DNA from: Macrostomum hystrix
Lineage: Eukaryota; Platyhelminthes; Macrostomidae
Assembly (NCBI GenBank): GCA_950097015.1
Contig: CATNEN010000008.1
Span: forward strand, 4,314,501-4,378,500
Direction of reading: 5' to 3'
Length of the DNA: 64,000 bases
Made by a program: the position numbers and the translations under genes
Shown here: positions 10,017-28,085 of the stretch, in pieces
How the letters are laid out: every line of letters starts with the position of its first letter
Position numbering within the stretch: position 1 is the stretch's first letter
Notes under the pieces: generated by a model
Databases searched by the model: none
What the model was told of the DNA's origin: nothing
The model's input: the letters and a program-made list of their open reading frames with translations, nothing else

Positions 10017-13000
10017 GAGCTGGGCAATATTTACACAAATTTAGTTGTCAGTTTGATTACTCAAGTGCTCAAGTAAGCTTCAAGGTAGACTTTGGCCTAG
10101 ACAATCTAGATCTAGATTGGGGTAAAAAAAACCCAAGGCTTGACAAAAAATCGTCATAACTTAAAGAGAGAGAATAGAGACAAGAGTAGCTTATGAGCCT
10201 ACTCTGAAAAAAAAACTGGGTGTGGGTGTGGTCAAAGAAAGAAATGAGATAAAGAAAGGGTCAATGGTCAATAAATAAGGACTGTTATTAATGTGGCAAA
10301 AAGTTAAAGTTCATATACAGAATTATATTAAAGCCAAATCAAATATTGAGTTGCATTCAGACACCAGGCTAGATCTATAGATAAGATAATAACTAGCTAG
10401 GCCTACCTAGCTTACCCTTTAGGCAGACTAAAGTGTATGCCTGTTTTTAAGACCCTAAATGTATCATATCTTGTAGGGCCAATCAAAAAATTATCTTTCA
10501 CATCATTGCTGTTAACCAAAAGTTTGTCTTAGTACTTAAATTTTAACTCCCTTCTAAATCTGAGGCAGCATTTTTATTTGTAAGCCATATGATAGCATAT
10601 TTATTACCCTGGCCATATCCTTACTTTGTCTAATGTATCTTCCTCAAAGCTTTGACATGTGTTCCAAAAAGTGTTACCAATAATCTCTAGTGTACAGGAG
10701 TCTTCTTATTGTTTTTCTCTTTCTTGACTTAGATTGTCTTAGCATTTGTCTCCTCATGTTTGTAAATAACAAACAATAAATGCTTCTTTTGAATATCACA
10801 ATACTAAATGTTAGGCCTAGGCTTCTCTCTTGGTTTTCTTCTATATTTATCTACTAATTTTTACAGAAAGCTAAACTGAAAATTTTACAGTAGCTCAAAC
10901 TAAATTATAATGTGTTTTAAGCAAAATAAATTTTTTAACAAAAAAACAAATCATTTTGCATTATTTCTAGGAAAGCATAAGAAATAGATTGCCACCACTT
11001 TATAAAAAGAGTAGGATAAAATTCTTTTATTAGTATTCCAATTAAGTTTTGGCAAACATTTTCCAAGCCAATACCTTGTTTATTGAAGCAAAAAATATGT
11101 CAGAAATAAAAAAAACGAAAGTTGAAAATTATATATCTAAAAACTTATGTGGCTTGTATTATATTACAATCTAGATATTGAAATACAGGACAGCAACAAG
11201 AACAGCAGCAGGAAAAAATGTTGTTTCAGTTAGCGCGCCGCAGTGGCCCGTGGAAAGTTGTGGTCATGCATTAGCGTTAGTGAACTAATGTGAAATAAGA
11301 GTATAATATTTCATACACTAAAAATGGGCTTAACAGATATATATATATATTACAATCTAATTTTTAACTACACAACATGAGCTATAGTTGCGTTATTTAA
11401 AATGTATAAACAACAATATTACATTATTTTAAATGCCAAATTAAGCTCAATTAGAACTGGTCATCAGCTCAATCGTGCTTCTGAATTCTTAGAAAATCAA
11501 GGCATGATGACAATTTGATTTTGTTCCCAGCGTTCGAAAAGTCTTACACAACGCAAAAATAGCTCGTATGTTAAGAATTGGCCCTTAACAGATCAATCCT
11601 AGGTTAGTTACAGATGACTTATTTATAAAATATGTATATATTTGTCTATTTAACTCAATCTATATGATTAAAATAAGAATACGAATAGCCGTAAACAAGT
11701 TACATTTTGCAGCTCTATTTCATTTGCTTTTTCGTTGCTATTTCTTTGAGAAAATGATGAGAATCGATGCATCCTTGGGTTTCAAAGCAATCGCGACACA
11801 CACAGCGCTGAAATTGTTTCTCTCTCCATGTCATTATTGTAAAGAAAAAATAATATGGGAAAATGATGCTGCATTTTACTACACAGTTTATTTAAAAAAA
11901 TGAATCCATTTGAAAATTGTGCTTTCAATAATGCCTCTTTTTACTACACAATAACAAGGCGATTTCATCTTTCGTTTCAGTCCTGTCCTTGCTCCCATTC
12001 CACTGTTGTCCCTTTCATACTGTTTATTTTTACACCCAGTCGACAGCGCTAAATTTCAGCTAAAAATAAGAGTTTTTTGTTTCCATCTAATAATTATCTT
12101 CCTTGCTTCTTCTCCTTTCCTTCCTTCAAGCTGCTACTAGCCACCTCATCAAGTGCCTGGAGCTATTCTGTAAGCCGATGCATGATCAGGTTATTTAGAA
12201 TTTAGAAAACGTTCATGTTGAAAAAATTTTCTTCACTGTCTGTGACAAATTAGGTTTCGTTAGCGAGTCTGTTCATGCATACGATAGTAATTAAAAGTTG
12301 AAAGTTGTTGAGTTACTTATGAGCCGCCCGGTACTTTGGAATAGGAAATAAATTTTTTAACAACAAATTATATAGACCAAAAATTCAGTACGAAATATAT
12401 AGAGAAACAGAGATAGTAAAGCAGAAAGATAGTAATCAAAGTTTATTGGTTAGCGTTTTCATTAATTGAAGCAAACAATACGAGCTATATACACAGAGCA
12501 TAGAACACATAAAGTTAAGTTTCTTACTAAAAGTTGCTGCATGCTAATATTCTCAATTGATTGGATTACTACATTTCCCAATATTAAATTATATGATGGA
12601 CACTGAAAACATGCAGAATGCAATCTAAGCGAATTGATAGGCAAAAGGCAGATTTAGTTCCTGGTTTTATTTAAATACGTACACAATACAATAACAAAAG
12701 CTAGAAGATAGGAAAACTTTAGAATTAGTATATAGAATAAATCTCTGCCTTGATCTACAGATTGATGAACATAAAACATAACAATAGACAAATAGAACTC
12801 TAAAGTTCATTGTCAGTCACAAATCTTAGTTGCATGCTACAGTATGGGGCAGGTAATTTCCAGTTCATACCTGTTATTTATTAATTAAGTTGAACTCCCG
12901 TTTGCGTGCCATTTTTCTAGTTTTCTTGTGTCAGATAGAAGTACAACCATCTAGCGCGAGAAATCAGGCAGAGGAAAAACTTAAATGATGCATTTCAGGA

Positions 13001-13123
13001 ACAGAAAAAAGCTATATTCATTAATTTCGTTTTTTCAAACAGGTCTACGTGATAAACAGGACAATTATAGAATAATCAATAGTCTTTGTTTTTGTCATCA
13101 AGCTGTCATGTGACACACCGACG
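10017..13123. other. AT-rich spacer / FOXC 3' flank
   Basis: No coding exon is recognised. The part next to 13123 probably includes the FOXC 3' untranslated region; several minus-strand AATAAA hexamers exist (for example opposite 12442-12447), so no site can be chosen. A perfect 18-bp palindrome lies at 10102-10119 and a short TA run at about 11338-11350. Confidence 0.45.
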
Positions 13124-17656
<4,533 letters not shown>

Positions 17657-17659
17657 ATT

Positions 17660-18250
17660 AATATAAGTATTTAACCGAAGGGTAGAGAGAATAGAGGTTG
17701 GCAGGAAGTCAAGCTTATTGACAATGCAAGCAACCGACAGCAACCGTATTGGGTCTTATAAGATAACAAAAATAATCCCAAACTTGGGACGGCGCTGGCA
17801 AAGCGAAAATTCGAATCTCAGTAGCTACGGGGAGGGGATGCGCCGGCTTGTTGTCACTGGAGACACGCGCACTGCCGAGGTTGGCTCGGTGGAAAAATAG
17901 TTGAACGATTTGGTAAAGTTTTCTTAACAAACAGGCAGAGGCCCGGAGATGCTAGAGAGAGCTGAGTGGGGCGAGTGTTTGTATGCTCTTGGATGGTGCC
18001 ACCTCCTGCTTCCTTCCTTCTTCCTGGCCCCGTCTCGCTGGCGGCAGTGAAAATAATCCAACAGGGGGGAGGGAATTCCGAAACCCGGCTGGGGGCCCCC
18101 GAGGGGAGGGGGGAGGGACGGCGCCGCCGACCAATGAGAATCAAGCGCCGTCACAGTGGAAGCTGTTCAGCGGTCCGATCAGCCAGCCAATGGCTGGTCG
18201 CGGTTCGCCAAACTGGTGGCATAAGTATTCTGGAATGCTGATTAATTTTC
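17660..18250 (-). promoter_or_regulatory. Probable FOXC promoter region
   Basis: The segment upstream of the FOXC start becomes GC-rich (18000-18200), unlike the surrounding AT-rich DNA. It carries two CCAAT pentamers in inverted orientation relative to FOXC (18131-18135 and 18187-18191) and a TATA-like palindrome CTTATAAG at 17755-17762, about 100 bp before the ATG. No transcription start can be read directly. Confidence 0.4.
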
Positions 18251-18371
18251 CATTAATTAATTAAATGAAGGTGCGTTATTTTCGCGCGACCAGGAGCGAA
18301 ACTATAGAGTGACACGAAAGCGAGGGATAGATAAGGATTGAGAGAAAGGTAGATATATAAACACTGTGAGA

Positions 18372-18672
18372 TAGGGGATGAGAAATAGAGAGTGAGAAAT
18401 AGAGGGTGAGAAATAGAGGGTGAGAAATAGATGGTGAGAAATAGATGGTGAGAAATAGAGGGTGAGAAATAGAGGGTGAGAAATAGATGGTGAGAAATAG
18501 AGGGTGAGAAATAGAGGGTGAGAAATAGAGGGTGAGAAATAGAGGGTGAGAAATAGTGGGTGAGAAATAGATGGTGAGAAATAGAGGGTGAGAAATAGAG
18601 GGTGAGAAATAGAGGGTGAGAAATAGAGGGTGAGAAATAGAGGGTGAGAAATAGAGGGTGAGAAATAGAGGC
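18372..18672. repeat. 14-bp minisatellite
   Basis: About 21 copies of TGAGAAATAGAGGG with G/T variants at one position. It lies upstream of the FOXC promoter region. Confidence 0.95.
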
Positions 18673-19721
18673 AGAGAATTTGAGATAAAGAGATGAAGGG
18701 TGGGAGACGTAGGGAAAGACATTGTCAGAGAAAGGAGAAAGGCAGAGAGCTGTACAGCGAGACAGACAGGTGATAGCAGAGTTGAGAAAAACAAACAGAT
18801 CCCATTCCCATGTACATATCTGGGAGTCCGACAGACCACTTAACAACGCAATAGAATTGTGCCAAGTGCTTCCAATAGTCAATTAGAATTTTAATCTCTG
18901 AATTTTTCCTGTCTCCTTTTACGAAGCCTTGGGGCAAAAATCTTATAGAGTATATTTACCTATATATAATGAACAACTTCTTTCAGGGATTAAAATTGGC
19001 TGACGCGCTCAATAAGAGATCCTTACGTGAACTCAAAAGTCGAAAATCCGAAAAGTAAATAAATTTGAATTTGGATCATTGAAGCGTCATATGAGTTGAT
19101 GTCAGTTTGTAAAGTATTTATATGCATTTATGCTTGCCTGAGAATATATTAATTTTGATTCGTGATATATATAAAATTGTTTAATACTGTCGGACTATAT
19201 CACAGCAAGCACATCCAGACAACTTTGCAACATATGACATGCATGCCTGCAGTGTATAATAATCGGTAATTAAGTAATTACTTGCAATTTGTAGCAAATT
19301 GTCTTGAACTGTCTTAAACTGTAAAAAATTGCGTCTGATATTAAATAACAGAGCGAATAAAGACTCAACTTGATGCTGCTGCTGATGCAACTCCATGCAA
19401 TGTGCCTTCGAAATGCACAATTTCGATAATTGTTTGACGGATACATTTACACAACATGATTTGGTACTTTGCCTATATAAATGGCAACTTATTTGATAAA
19501 TAAATGCCGTGCAACCATTGCAATTGTATATATATTATATATAGATATTTTACTGTGACAAATCGAATGTAGCAATTTCAATCCCAAGGCTTGACTTCAT
19601 TTCAAGACATGGTGGCAAGGGTGTGATACTACTGAACGATAATGCATTTCAAGAAGCACTGGTTTTGATATAAACCTCATAACTACAGCCAATTTGAAAA
19701 TTAGATAAGATCTATATAGAT
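18673..19721. other. Unique AT-rich spacer
   Basis: No gene, RNA gene or element end is recognised. Confidence 0.4.
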
Positions 19722-20310
19722 TGGATTAGGGAGTTCTGGGATAGATCTATAGACATTCGATTTGGGAGATCTGGGATAGATCTATAGATTTTGGATTTGG
19801 GAGTTCTGGGATAGATCTATAGACATTCGATTTGGGAGATCTGGGATAGATCTATAGATTTTAGATTTGGGAGTTCTGGGATAGATCTATAGACATTAGA
19901 TTTGGGAGATCTGGGATAGATCTATAGATTTTGGATTTGGGAGATCTGGGATAGATCTATAGACATTAGATTTGGGAGATCTGGGATAGATCTATAGATT
20001 TTGGATTTGGGAGTTCTGGGATAGATCTATAGACATTAGATTTGGGAGATCTGGGATAGATCTATAGATTTTGGATTTGGGAGATCTGGGATTGATCTAT
20101 AGACATTAGATTTGGGAGATCTAGGATAGATCAAAAGACATTGGATTTGGGAGATCTGGGATAGATCTATAGAGATTGGATTTGGGAGATCTGGGATTGA
20201 TCTATAGAGATTGGATTTGAGAGATCTGGGATAGGTCTATAGACATTGGATTTGAGAGATGTGGGATAGGTCTATAGACATTGGATTTGAGAGATGTGGG
20301 ATAGGTCTAT
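19722..20310. repeat. 35-bp minisatellite
   Basis: About 17 copies. Each contains TTTGGGAGATCTGGGATAGA followed by TCTATAGACATTAGA (or variants). Alternating ATTTTGG/ATTAGA variants show a two-unit (70-bp) higher-order period in the first half. Confidence 0.96.
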
Positions 20311-21369
20311 AGAGATCGGATTTTTCATATGGAACATTGAAGACAAATCTCAAGGGATTGCATTGGGAGATTCGGATAGATCAAGAGAAGAGAAGGGTAT
20401 CATTGCGACTCTCCATTGCTTTCAGAAGCCAAGAATGTTGAAGAAAACGGAAGGAATGTTTGGTGAAACGTGTGGGTGAATTGCAGGATGGGATATTCAG
20501 GTATTTAAAAAATTCAACACCTAAGCTTCATAGGATTAAGGTTAAGATAAGATCCCAAAATATTCATGCAGCTTTTATTGGGAGTTATTTTACGATAAAA
20601 TTAGGATTCTCAGACACAAGCACTCAAAAACGGTGTCGGCGTTCCAGTTTGCTCATCAATCATATTTTCTAAATATAGTTATGCCTTTCTGTCCCATATA
20701 GGAATGGCTTCAGACAATAATACAATGGCGAGATGGCATTTAACATTTCTTATGTCACACCTGCTTGTGTCAGTAAAAACAAACAGTGGGTGTGGGGGGC
20801 ACATTATAATGAATATATTTTGGTGAACCTGACTTCGCATGAATGATCTGCAATTGGACTTCTTTTAAACTATATAGATTGTTAAGAAGAAATTAATTAA
20901 GTCTATAGCAAGGCGAATTTTAGGATTAAATTTTCTTTTTCTAAATCGTATGTGGACAGCATGTGACGAAGCGAAAATGATCCCTACTACGCTCACCTTG
21001 GATACCGCATAGCAACTGTAGCAAAAGGGAATTTGTGTCAGTCCCATCGCCAGGAAATTTAATTGATAGCTCGTAATAGGCTTCGCCAATTCTCAATAAA
21101 GTGATATTCACCTGCAACTGACACTAGCCTATCTTCATCATCAGCTGCTCATTTGTTGTTGTCTGTCAAACTGTTTTATAAGCAACACACACACATATTT
21201 CATTTAGAGGGAATATTTTAGCAAATGCAAATATTTTTATAAAACATTTTCTATAAGTATTTGTTTTAAATAAACTTAGCGTTAACTTGGGAGTTAGTTT
21301 CATTTGACAGCTAGAAACTAGGGTATCAGTTTGTTAAAGGGTTATTTGCGTTCTTTATGAATACTATAT
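20311..21369. other. Unique AT-rich spacer
   Basis: No coding or RNA feature recognised. Confidence 0.4.
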
Positions 21370-21735
21370 GAGAGGAGAGGAGAGTAGAGTAGAGTAGAGG
21401 AGAGGAGAGGAGAGGAGAGGAGAGGAGAGGAGAGGAGAAGACAGGAGAGGAGAGGAGAGGAGAGGAGAGGAGAGGAAAGGAGAGGAGAGGAGAGGAGAGG
21501 AGAGGAGAGGAGAAGACAGGAGAGGAGAGGAGAGGAGAGGAGAGGAGAGGAGAGGAGAGGAGAGGAGAGGAGAGGAAAGGAGAGGAGAGGAGAGGAGAGG
21601 AGAGGAGGGGAAAGGAGAGGAGAGGAGAGGAGAGGAGAGGAGAGGAGAGGAGAGGAGAGGAGAGGAGAGGAGAAGACAGGAGAGGAGAGGAGAGGAGAGG
21701 AGAGGAGAGGAGAGGAGAGGAGAGGAGAGTAGAGG
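21370..21735. repeat. 5-bp AGAGG satellite
   Basis: About 73 units of AGAGG with occasional AAGAC and AAAGG interruptions. All purines sit on the plus strand. Confidence 0.97.
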
Positions 21736-23144
21736 ATGCTAGAAGCTGGTAATCTTGGATTCAGCTTTGCAAGCATTCACAATAGCAGCAGCAGGTCGCT
21801 CATTCGAAGCCACTTGAACAAGAATCAGCCCTAGCGACAAGGAGCGTGTCTGAAAGCCAAGACGTGTGAAGCATGAAGCTTTCTATGAGGCAATACTATC
21901 ATATATTTTTTGGAACAAGACATTTAACAAGCCATTACTGCAGGTAATATTCGCTGGGGAATATAATCCCAAAGGTGTTTAGGGATCTTGGCAACTGGCC
22001 TGCTTTGTGGTGGGCCAGTCGTGGGTTCAGCGAGATGGGGAAGAGAATTATAGGGATTTAAGTCGGCACTTTGCAGCCAAATGATTGAACATTTTATATG
22101 CGCATAGACAAAGCGATTTCTTGGATTTCGGGCAGGGCAGGTGTCTGTTTGGTCTAGTCTCTAGGGTATTCTCCATGGCAACGAAATTCGCACCTGTATG
22201 CTTTGCAGGGGCCTGCTGCTGCTGCTGCTGCTGCTATGTGCGCCCCGACTGACTGGGCTTGGCCCGCTAAGGAGTCCTCTGGGGAAAAATTAATTTTTTC
22301 TTAGCGCTAAGAGAGAGGATCGGAGGAAGAATTATTAGTAAGATTTTCTTCCCCAGATTCTGTACAAACTAAACCTTTAACCTCTAGCCGTTCAGCCATT
22401 TCCATTTTTTAATGCTTCAAACTAATCGAGCGCTGTCCGATTTTCACAGAAGAAGAAGAAGAAGAAGAGGACGAGGGTTTCGTGTTTATTTCCCCGATGA
22501 TTTTTGAAGGCAGCCTCGAACAAAAAAATAAATCAATCGAAGATTTCCCATGCAGTCCAATAAACACAGCTTTGCCAGGGAGTCTTCTTATCTCCCACTA
22601 AATTTAGCGGCAGTTCCCATACAAGATGGCCCATCATTATTCCCCATTTCCCCATCCTTCCTTCTTCCATTTATCGCCAGATTTCGTCAACTTTGCATAG
22701 CAACAATGCGAATTGGGATCAACAATGTCAGCAGGGGAGATGGACTGATTGAAGGGAAAATTCTCCCCTATTAACTTTATAAATATAAAATACGTGCGGG
22801 AAGCTTAACTGGGAATTTAGCTGCAGAATTGTGACACGTTAAAAGTTTGATAAACAGGTGTCACGCAGGCAAGGATATGCAGTAAGCTAGGAGCCTACAG
22901 TGGTTGGAGTGACTATAGTGAATGGGACAATTTAACTGCTTCATTACCATTCAAGTGGACATTGTTGATCAGTTAGTTCAAGTCTAAATTCATTAATTTG
23001 GAAACACTTGTGAATGTTAAAGCAATGTTACACAATTCAATATGAGTGGTGTGACTTTTGTAAATTTAACTCAATAAGGGGGCCGGTAAACACAGTATAT
23101 TTGCAGATCATTAAAATCGGATAATAGTCCAGAAAATAGAATGA
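21736..23144. other. Unique spacer with short trinucleotide runs
   Basis: Contains a (CTG) run near 22211-22235 and a (GAA) run near 22449-22467. No exon is recognised. Candidate regulatory DNA of FOXC only by position. Confidence 0.35.
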
Positions 23145-24135
23145 AATCTTGTCTAAGCCCTGAATGAAACCTTGTCTAAATCCTGAATGAATCCTTGTCT
23201 AAGCCCTGAATGAATCCTTGTCTAAGCCCTGAATGAAACCTTGTCTAAATCCTGAAGAGAACCTTGTCTAAATCCTGAAGAGAACCTTGTCTAAATCCTG
23301 AAGAAAAGCTTGTCTAAATCCTGAAGAGAACCTTGTCTAAATCCTGAAGAAAAGCTTGTCTAAATCCTGAAGAGAACCTTGTCTAAATCCTGAAGAAATG
23401 CTTGTCTAAATCCTGAAGAGAACCTTGTCTAAATCCTGAAGAAATGCTTGTCTAAATCCTGAAGAGAACCTTGTCTAAATCCTGAAGAAATGCTTGTCTA
23501 AATCCTGAAGAGAACCTTGTCTAAATCCTGAAGAGAACCTTGTCTAAATCCTGAGGAAAAGCATGTCTAAATCCTGAAGAGAACCTTGTCTAAATCCTGA
23601 AGAAAAGCTTGTCTAAATCCTGAAGAGAACCTTGTCTAAATCCTGAAGAGAACCTTGTCTAAATCCTGAGGAAAAGCATGTCTAAATCCTGAAGAGAACC
23701 TTGTCTAAATCCTGAAGAAAAGCTTGTCTAAATCCTGAAGAGAACCTTGTCTAAATCCTGAAGAGAACCTTGTCTAAATCCTGAAGAGAACCTTGTCTAA
23801 ATCCTGAGGAAAAGCATGTCTAAATCCTGAAGAGAACCTTGTCTAAATCCTGAAGAAAAGCTTGTCTAAATCCTGAAGAGAACCTTGTCTAAATCCTGAA
23901 GAGAACCTTGTCTAAATCCTGAAGAAAAGCTTGTCTAAATCCTGAAGAGAACCTTGTCTAAATCCTGAAGAGAACCTTGTCTAAATCCTGATAAAAAGCA
24001 TGTCTAAATCCTGAAGAGAACCTTGTCTAAATCCTGAAGAAAAGCATGTCTAAATCCTGAAGAGAACCTTGTCTAAATCCTGAAGAGAACCTTGTCTAAA
24101 TCCTGAAGAGAACCTTGTCTAAATCCTGAAGAGAA
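23145..24135. repeat. 23-bp minisatellite
   Basis: About 43 copies of CTTGTCTAAATCCTGAAGAG plus AAC. The alternatives AAAGC and AATGC at the same place recur in ordered blocks, so multi-unit duplication is visible. Confidence 0.97.
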
Positions 24136-26242
24136 CCAAACTCATGCTCCTAATAGATCGTTCTAAATTTGTATACTTTTTAGAGTCATAATTCCTTCCT
24201 TCTTGTTTTTTCTAGGCCTGACATTTTTTGCATGCTCTTTGCAAATTGATCGGTTCATTTTTATTGAAACCCGTCACATTTTCTTCTTCAAATAAGGACA
24301 CATTGGTAGGCAGACTGCACGCTGTTTCTGAGTGTCACAAAGCCACCTTATATAATTTAGTCTTTGTGGCAGGCCGACCTTAAACGAAGGCATTCGGGTC
24401 TGCAGTCCAGACACCTGATCTCTAATCACTTTGAAATCTTTAGCACGCTTGCCACGCAGGCTAACAGACCGATTACACCAGAATTGGGGGCGGGAACACT
24501 ATGGGGAATAGGAAGTGTTCTTGGGTGGGATATTTAGCACCTTCACCAGCCGCAGCGGGGAGCCCAGTCTCCTCAGCCTTCAGCCCAGACGCTATATGGG
24601 AATTCTCACCTTGACACTGATGCAAAGCCAAACTGATCTTCATCTTTTAGACACTGGCTAAAATGGCCCCGCTAGGCCGGTGATAAGCATCAATGATTTA
24701 CCTGGACATTGGGAAAAATCATTGCTATCGAGCTGCAAGTGGAAAAGCTTTCAAGTGGGAGGACACACTTGGCTGAAAATCGTCATCTTTTTGAAATCTG
24801 AAATTGCTTGGCATTCCTGCACGCGCGCTGTTTGCCTGTCTGACAAGAAGTCTTCCTGTTCTTTGCGAATTCATTCACTAATGTAGAAATATCAAAGAAC
24901 CTGGGAGTGTGTGAATTAGTTGAAAAAGTGCAAATGATATGAATAATATTATTAGAAATACTTAGAATTTTGTAGATTGTGGAGAAAATGCACCGGTAGA
25001 TTTTTCCAGTGGTTTGTAGCGAATATTTCTTACAGAAATGAAAGCACATCCAATTTTGCTTTCGTGGTCTAAATACATGAAAATGTTTCTCCAATCTCTT
25101 TTATGTTTGCCGCTCTGCAATTGAAAATTTCCTTCTTCTTAATTAGAAGATCTTTTTTCTGCCGAAAAAAGCTGATTGGGGAGAATATTAAAGTGGGAGG
25201 AATGTAGTTGCAGGTTGTTAATAAGACCGAATAATTCCTTTGTCCCCTGATGAAGCTGCCCTGGTGTATAGGGGTGTTAAACAACTGATTTGTACCGAAA
25301 GTTACGAAAGAAGAAATCGATTTCTTCTTTGAAATCAAAGCAGAAATCAAATTTTGGCACCGTCTGTTCCTAACACCGCTGAAGTGTGTTCTGTGCTTAA
25401 TAGCTGTATAGGATGTGCAATAAAAATCTAGCATAAGTCTCATATTTCGCAATGAATTTGGCGAAATCCCATCTAGAATAAAGTGGGGATTTAGAATAAG
25501 AGAAGACTCGAGATTTGCCGTCTTAAACCAGAACTGCAGTTGCTATGCTCAAGTCTAATGGCGGCGTCACTTTGAGCACAATGCAGTCCTATTCTCGAAT
25601 AATTATAAATCACAAATCACAGGAGGCAGTTTGACAAGTGCTCTTATAAACTTATCCTACACAAGTTACGAGTGATTTCGCCAGCATTTTAAGTTTAAAA
25701 CACACTTATAAAATACGACAATGAAAACTCACCGATTCATTGTGCAATGTCGCATTGTCAACCAAGCAATCCTATTGACGGCGAGGAGTTAGATTTTCAT
25801 GGGAGCACTGCACAACACGCCAGCTAGGAATGACTGCAAGGGTTTCGGCCCGATCTTGCCTGGCTCCAGTCGCAGGTATTAAGCTTGCAGCAATCAGCGC
25901 CTACTGTATACATAGAAAGCAAAAAGGAGCATCAAGGGCTCAGTGTTGTCTCAGATAATACCTTTGCTTTCCTCTCTTCCTCCGCCTCTCTCTCTCTTTT
26001 TTGGCCGGCCCCACAAAGCATTCGGTGTTCAGAGGAGGCTAAAATGCACAGACAAAAGGCCTTCACGGGAATTGGCAAAGTGTTCGCCAAAATCAATTTC
26101 TGATGGGATAAGTTCGGGACCTCAGAGACACAGGCGGGATTTAAGCGGATTAGTGTACGATTCTTATTAACCCTTAATCTCCTTGTTCTAATTTAGATGA
26201 TTTTGTCTGCGATCTGCTAATAGCATTCATGCAGTCACATGC
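24136..26242. other. Unique spacer
   Basis: Mixed-composition non-repetitive DNA in the middle of the desert. Short open frames on both strands have no recognisable domain. Confidence 0.4.
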
Positions 26243-26745
26243 AGTCAGCCAGTTTATCTCAGTCAGTTTATCTCAGTCAGTTTATCTCAGTCAGTTTATC
26301 TCAGCTAGTTTATCTCAGTCAGTTTATCTCAGTCAGTTTATCTCAGCTAGTTTATCTCAGCTAGTTTATCTCAGCCAGTGTATCTCAGCCAGTTTATCTC
26401 AGCCAGTTTATCTCAGCCAGTTTATCTCAGCCAGTTTATCTCAGCCAGTTTATCTCAGCTAGTGTATCTCAGCCAGTGTATCTCAGCCAGTTTATCTCAG
26501 CCAGTTTATCTCAGCCAGTTTATCTCAGCCAGTTTATCTCAGCTAGTTTATCTCAGTCAGTTTATCTCAGCCAGTTTATCTCAGCCAGTTTATCTCAGCT
26601 AGTGTATCTCAGCCAGTTTATCTCAGTCAGTTTATCTCAGCCAGTTTATCTCAGCCAGTTTATCTCAGTCAGTTTATCTCAGCCAGTTTATCTCAGCCAG
26701 TTTATCTCAGCCAGTTTATCTCAGCCAGTTCATCTCAGCCAGTGA
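26243..26745. repeat. 14-bp minisatellite
   Basis: About 36 copies of CAGCCAGTTTATCT with T/C changes. A 14-bp unit gives a 14-residue peptide repeat in every frame, so the open frames here are artefacts. Confidence 0.96.
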
Positions 26746-27384
26746 ATAACAATCAATCAAAAATAGAAGTCTTAGTCGTACAATTGTTTATGACAAACAG
26801 TTTTTCTAACTGACAGTTCAAACTAAAACTCGAACCAGTAATTGTTATTTGACAATTGTTTTCTTCCACTTTTTTCAGAATAGAAAAACGCTATCAATTG
26901 TCAATTTAGGACAATCAATCTTGATGCCACCAGTTTAGTGAAAGCAGCCATTAACCCATTCACTGATTTCGACATCATTGAACTGATGACACGGCTGATG
27001 CCACAGTCTTGGAGAATGTGACCCAATTAAAAAACGGGTTTTAAAGGAACTGCTTTGTAAGATTCGATAACTGCATTCCCAGATCCCAACAAAAGGAATC
27101 TGCGGACCTCAAACACCGCAGAAATTTCCAACCACCATCTCCCAAGCATTCCATTGTGACGTCTCGACATCTCGCTTTCCCATGATAGGCCTACACGACA
27201 GTTCTGACTGGTGTCCCTCGCTGCAGCTGTCCGTCAGTCAGTCTCATCTGGCAGTCTCTGATGTGGATGGCTTGATGGTGGATATAGATGAACAAGGCAG
27301 AGACGGATGGTCGTTTTATCATACTAAATTAGGATAAAAGCCTCTACAGTTGTAAATTCAATTCTAACTATAGCAGGTGAATTA
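26746..27384. other. Unique spacer
   Basis: Nothing recognised. Confidence 0.4.
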
Positions 27385-27889
27385 CAGAGGGAGAGAAGAG
27401 AGGGAGAGAAGTAGAGAGGGAGAGAAATAGAGAGTGAGGGAAGTAGAGAGGGAGAGAAGTAGAGAGGGAGAAGTAGAGAGGGAGAGAAGTAGAGAGGGAG
27501 AGAAATAGAGAGTGAGGGAAGTAGAGAGGGAGAGAAGTAGAGAGGGAGAAGTAGAGAGGGAGAGAAGTAGAGAGGGAAAGAAGTAGAGAGGGAGAGAAGT
27601 AGAGAGTGAGGGATGTAGAGAGGGAGAGAAGTAGAGAGGGAAAGAAGTAGAGAGGGAGAGAGAAGTAGAGAGTGAGGGAAGTAGAGAGGGAGAGAAGTAG
27701 AGAGGGAGAGAGGCAGAGAGGGAGAGAAGTAGAGAGGGAGAGAAGCAGAGAGAGAGAGAAGTAGAGAGGGAGAGAAATAGAGAGAAATAAGTAGAGAGGG
27801 AGAGAAGTAGAGAGGGAGAGAAGTAGACAGGGAGAGAAGTAGACAGGGAGAGAAGTAGACAGGGAGAGAAGTAGACAGGGAGAGAAGTA
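27385..27889. repeat. 16-bp purine-rich minisatellite
   Basis: Diverged copies of GGGAGAGAAGTAGAGA. It passes directly into the 14-bp array at 27890. Confidence 0.94.
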
Positions 27890-28085
27890 GACAGGGAGAT
27901 AGTGACAGGGAGATAGTGACAGGGAGATAGTGACAGGGAGATAGTGACAGGGAGATAGTGACAGGGAGATAGTGACAGGGAGATAGTGACAGGGAGATAG
28001 TGACAGGGAGATAGTGACAGGGAGATAGTGACAGGGAGATAGTGACAGGGAGATAGTGACAGGGAGATAGTGACAGGGAGAGACG
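27890..28085. repeat. 14-bp minisatellite (homogeneous)
   Basis: Fourteen nearly identical copies of TAGTGACAGGGAGA. Its uniformity against the diverged neighbour suggests a younger expansion from one variant unit. Confidence 0.96.
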
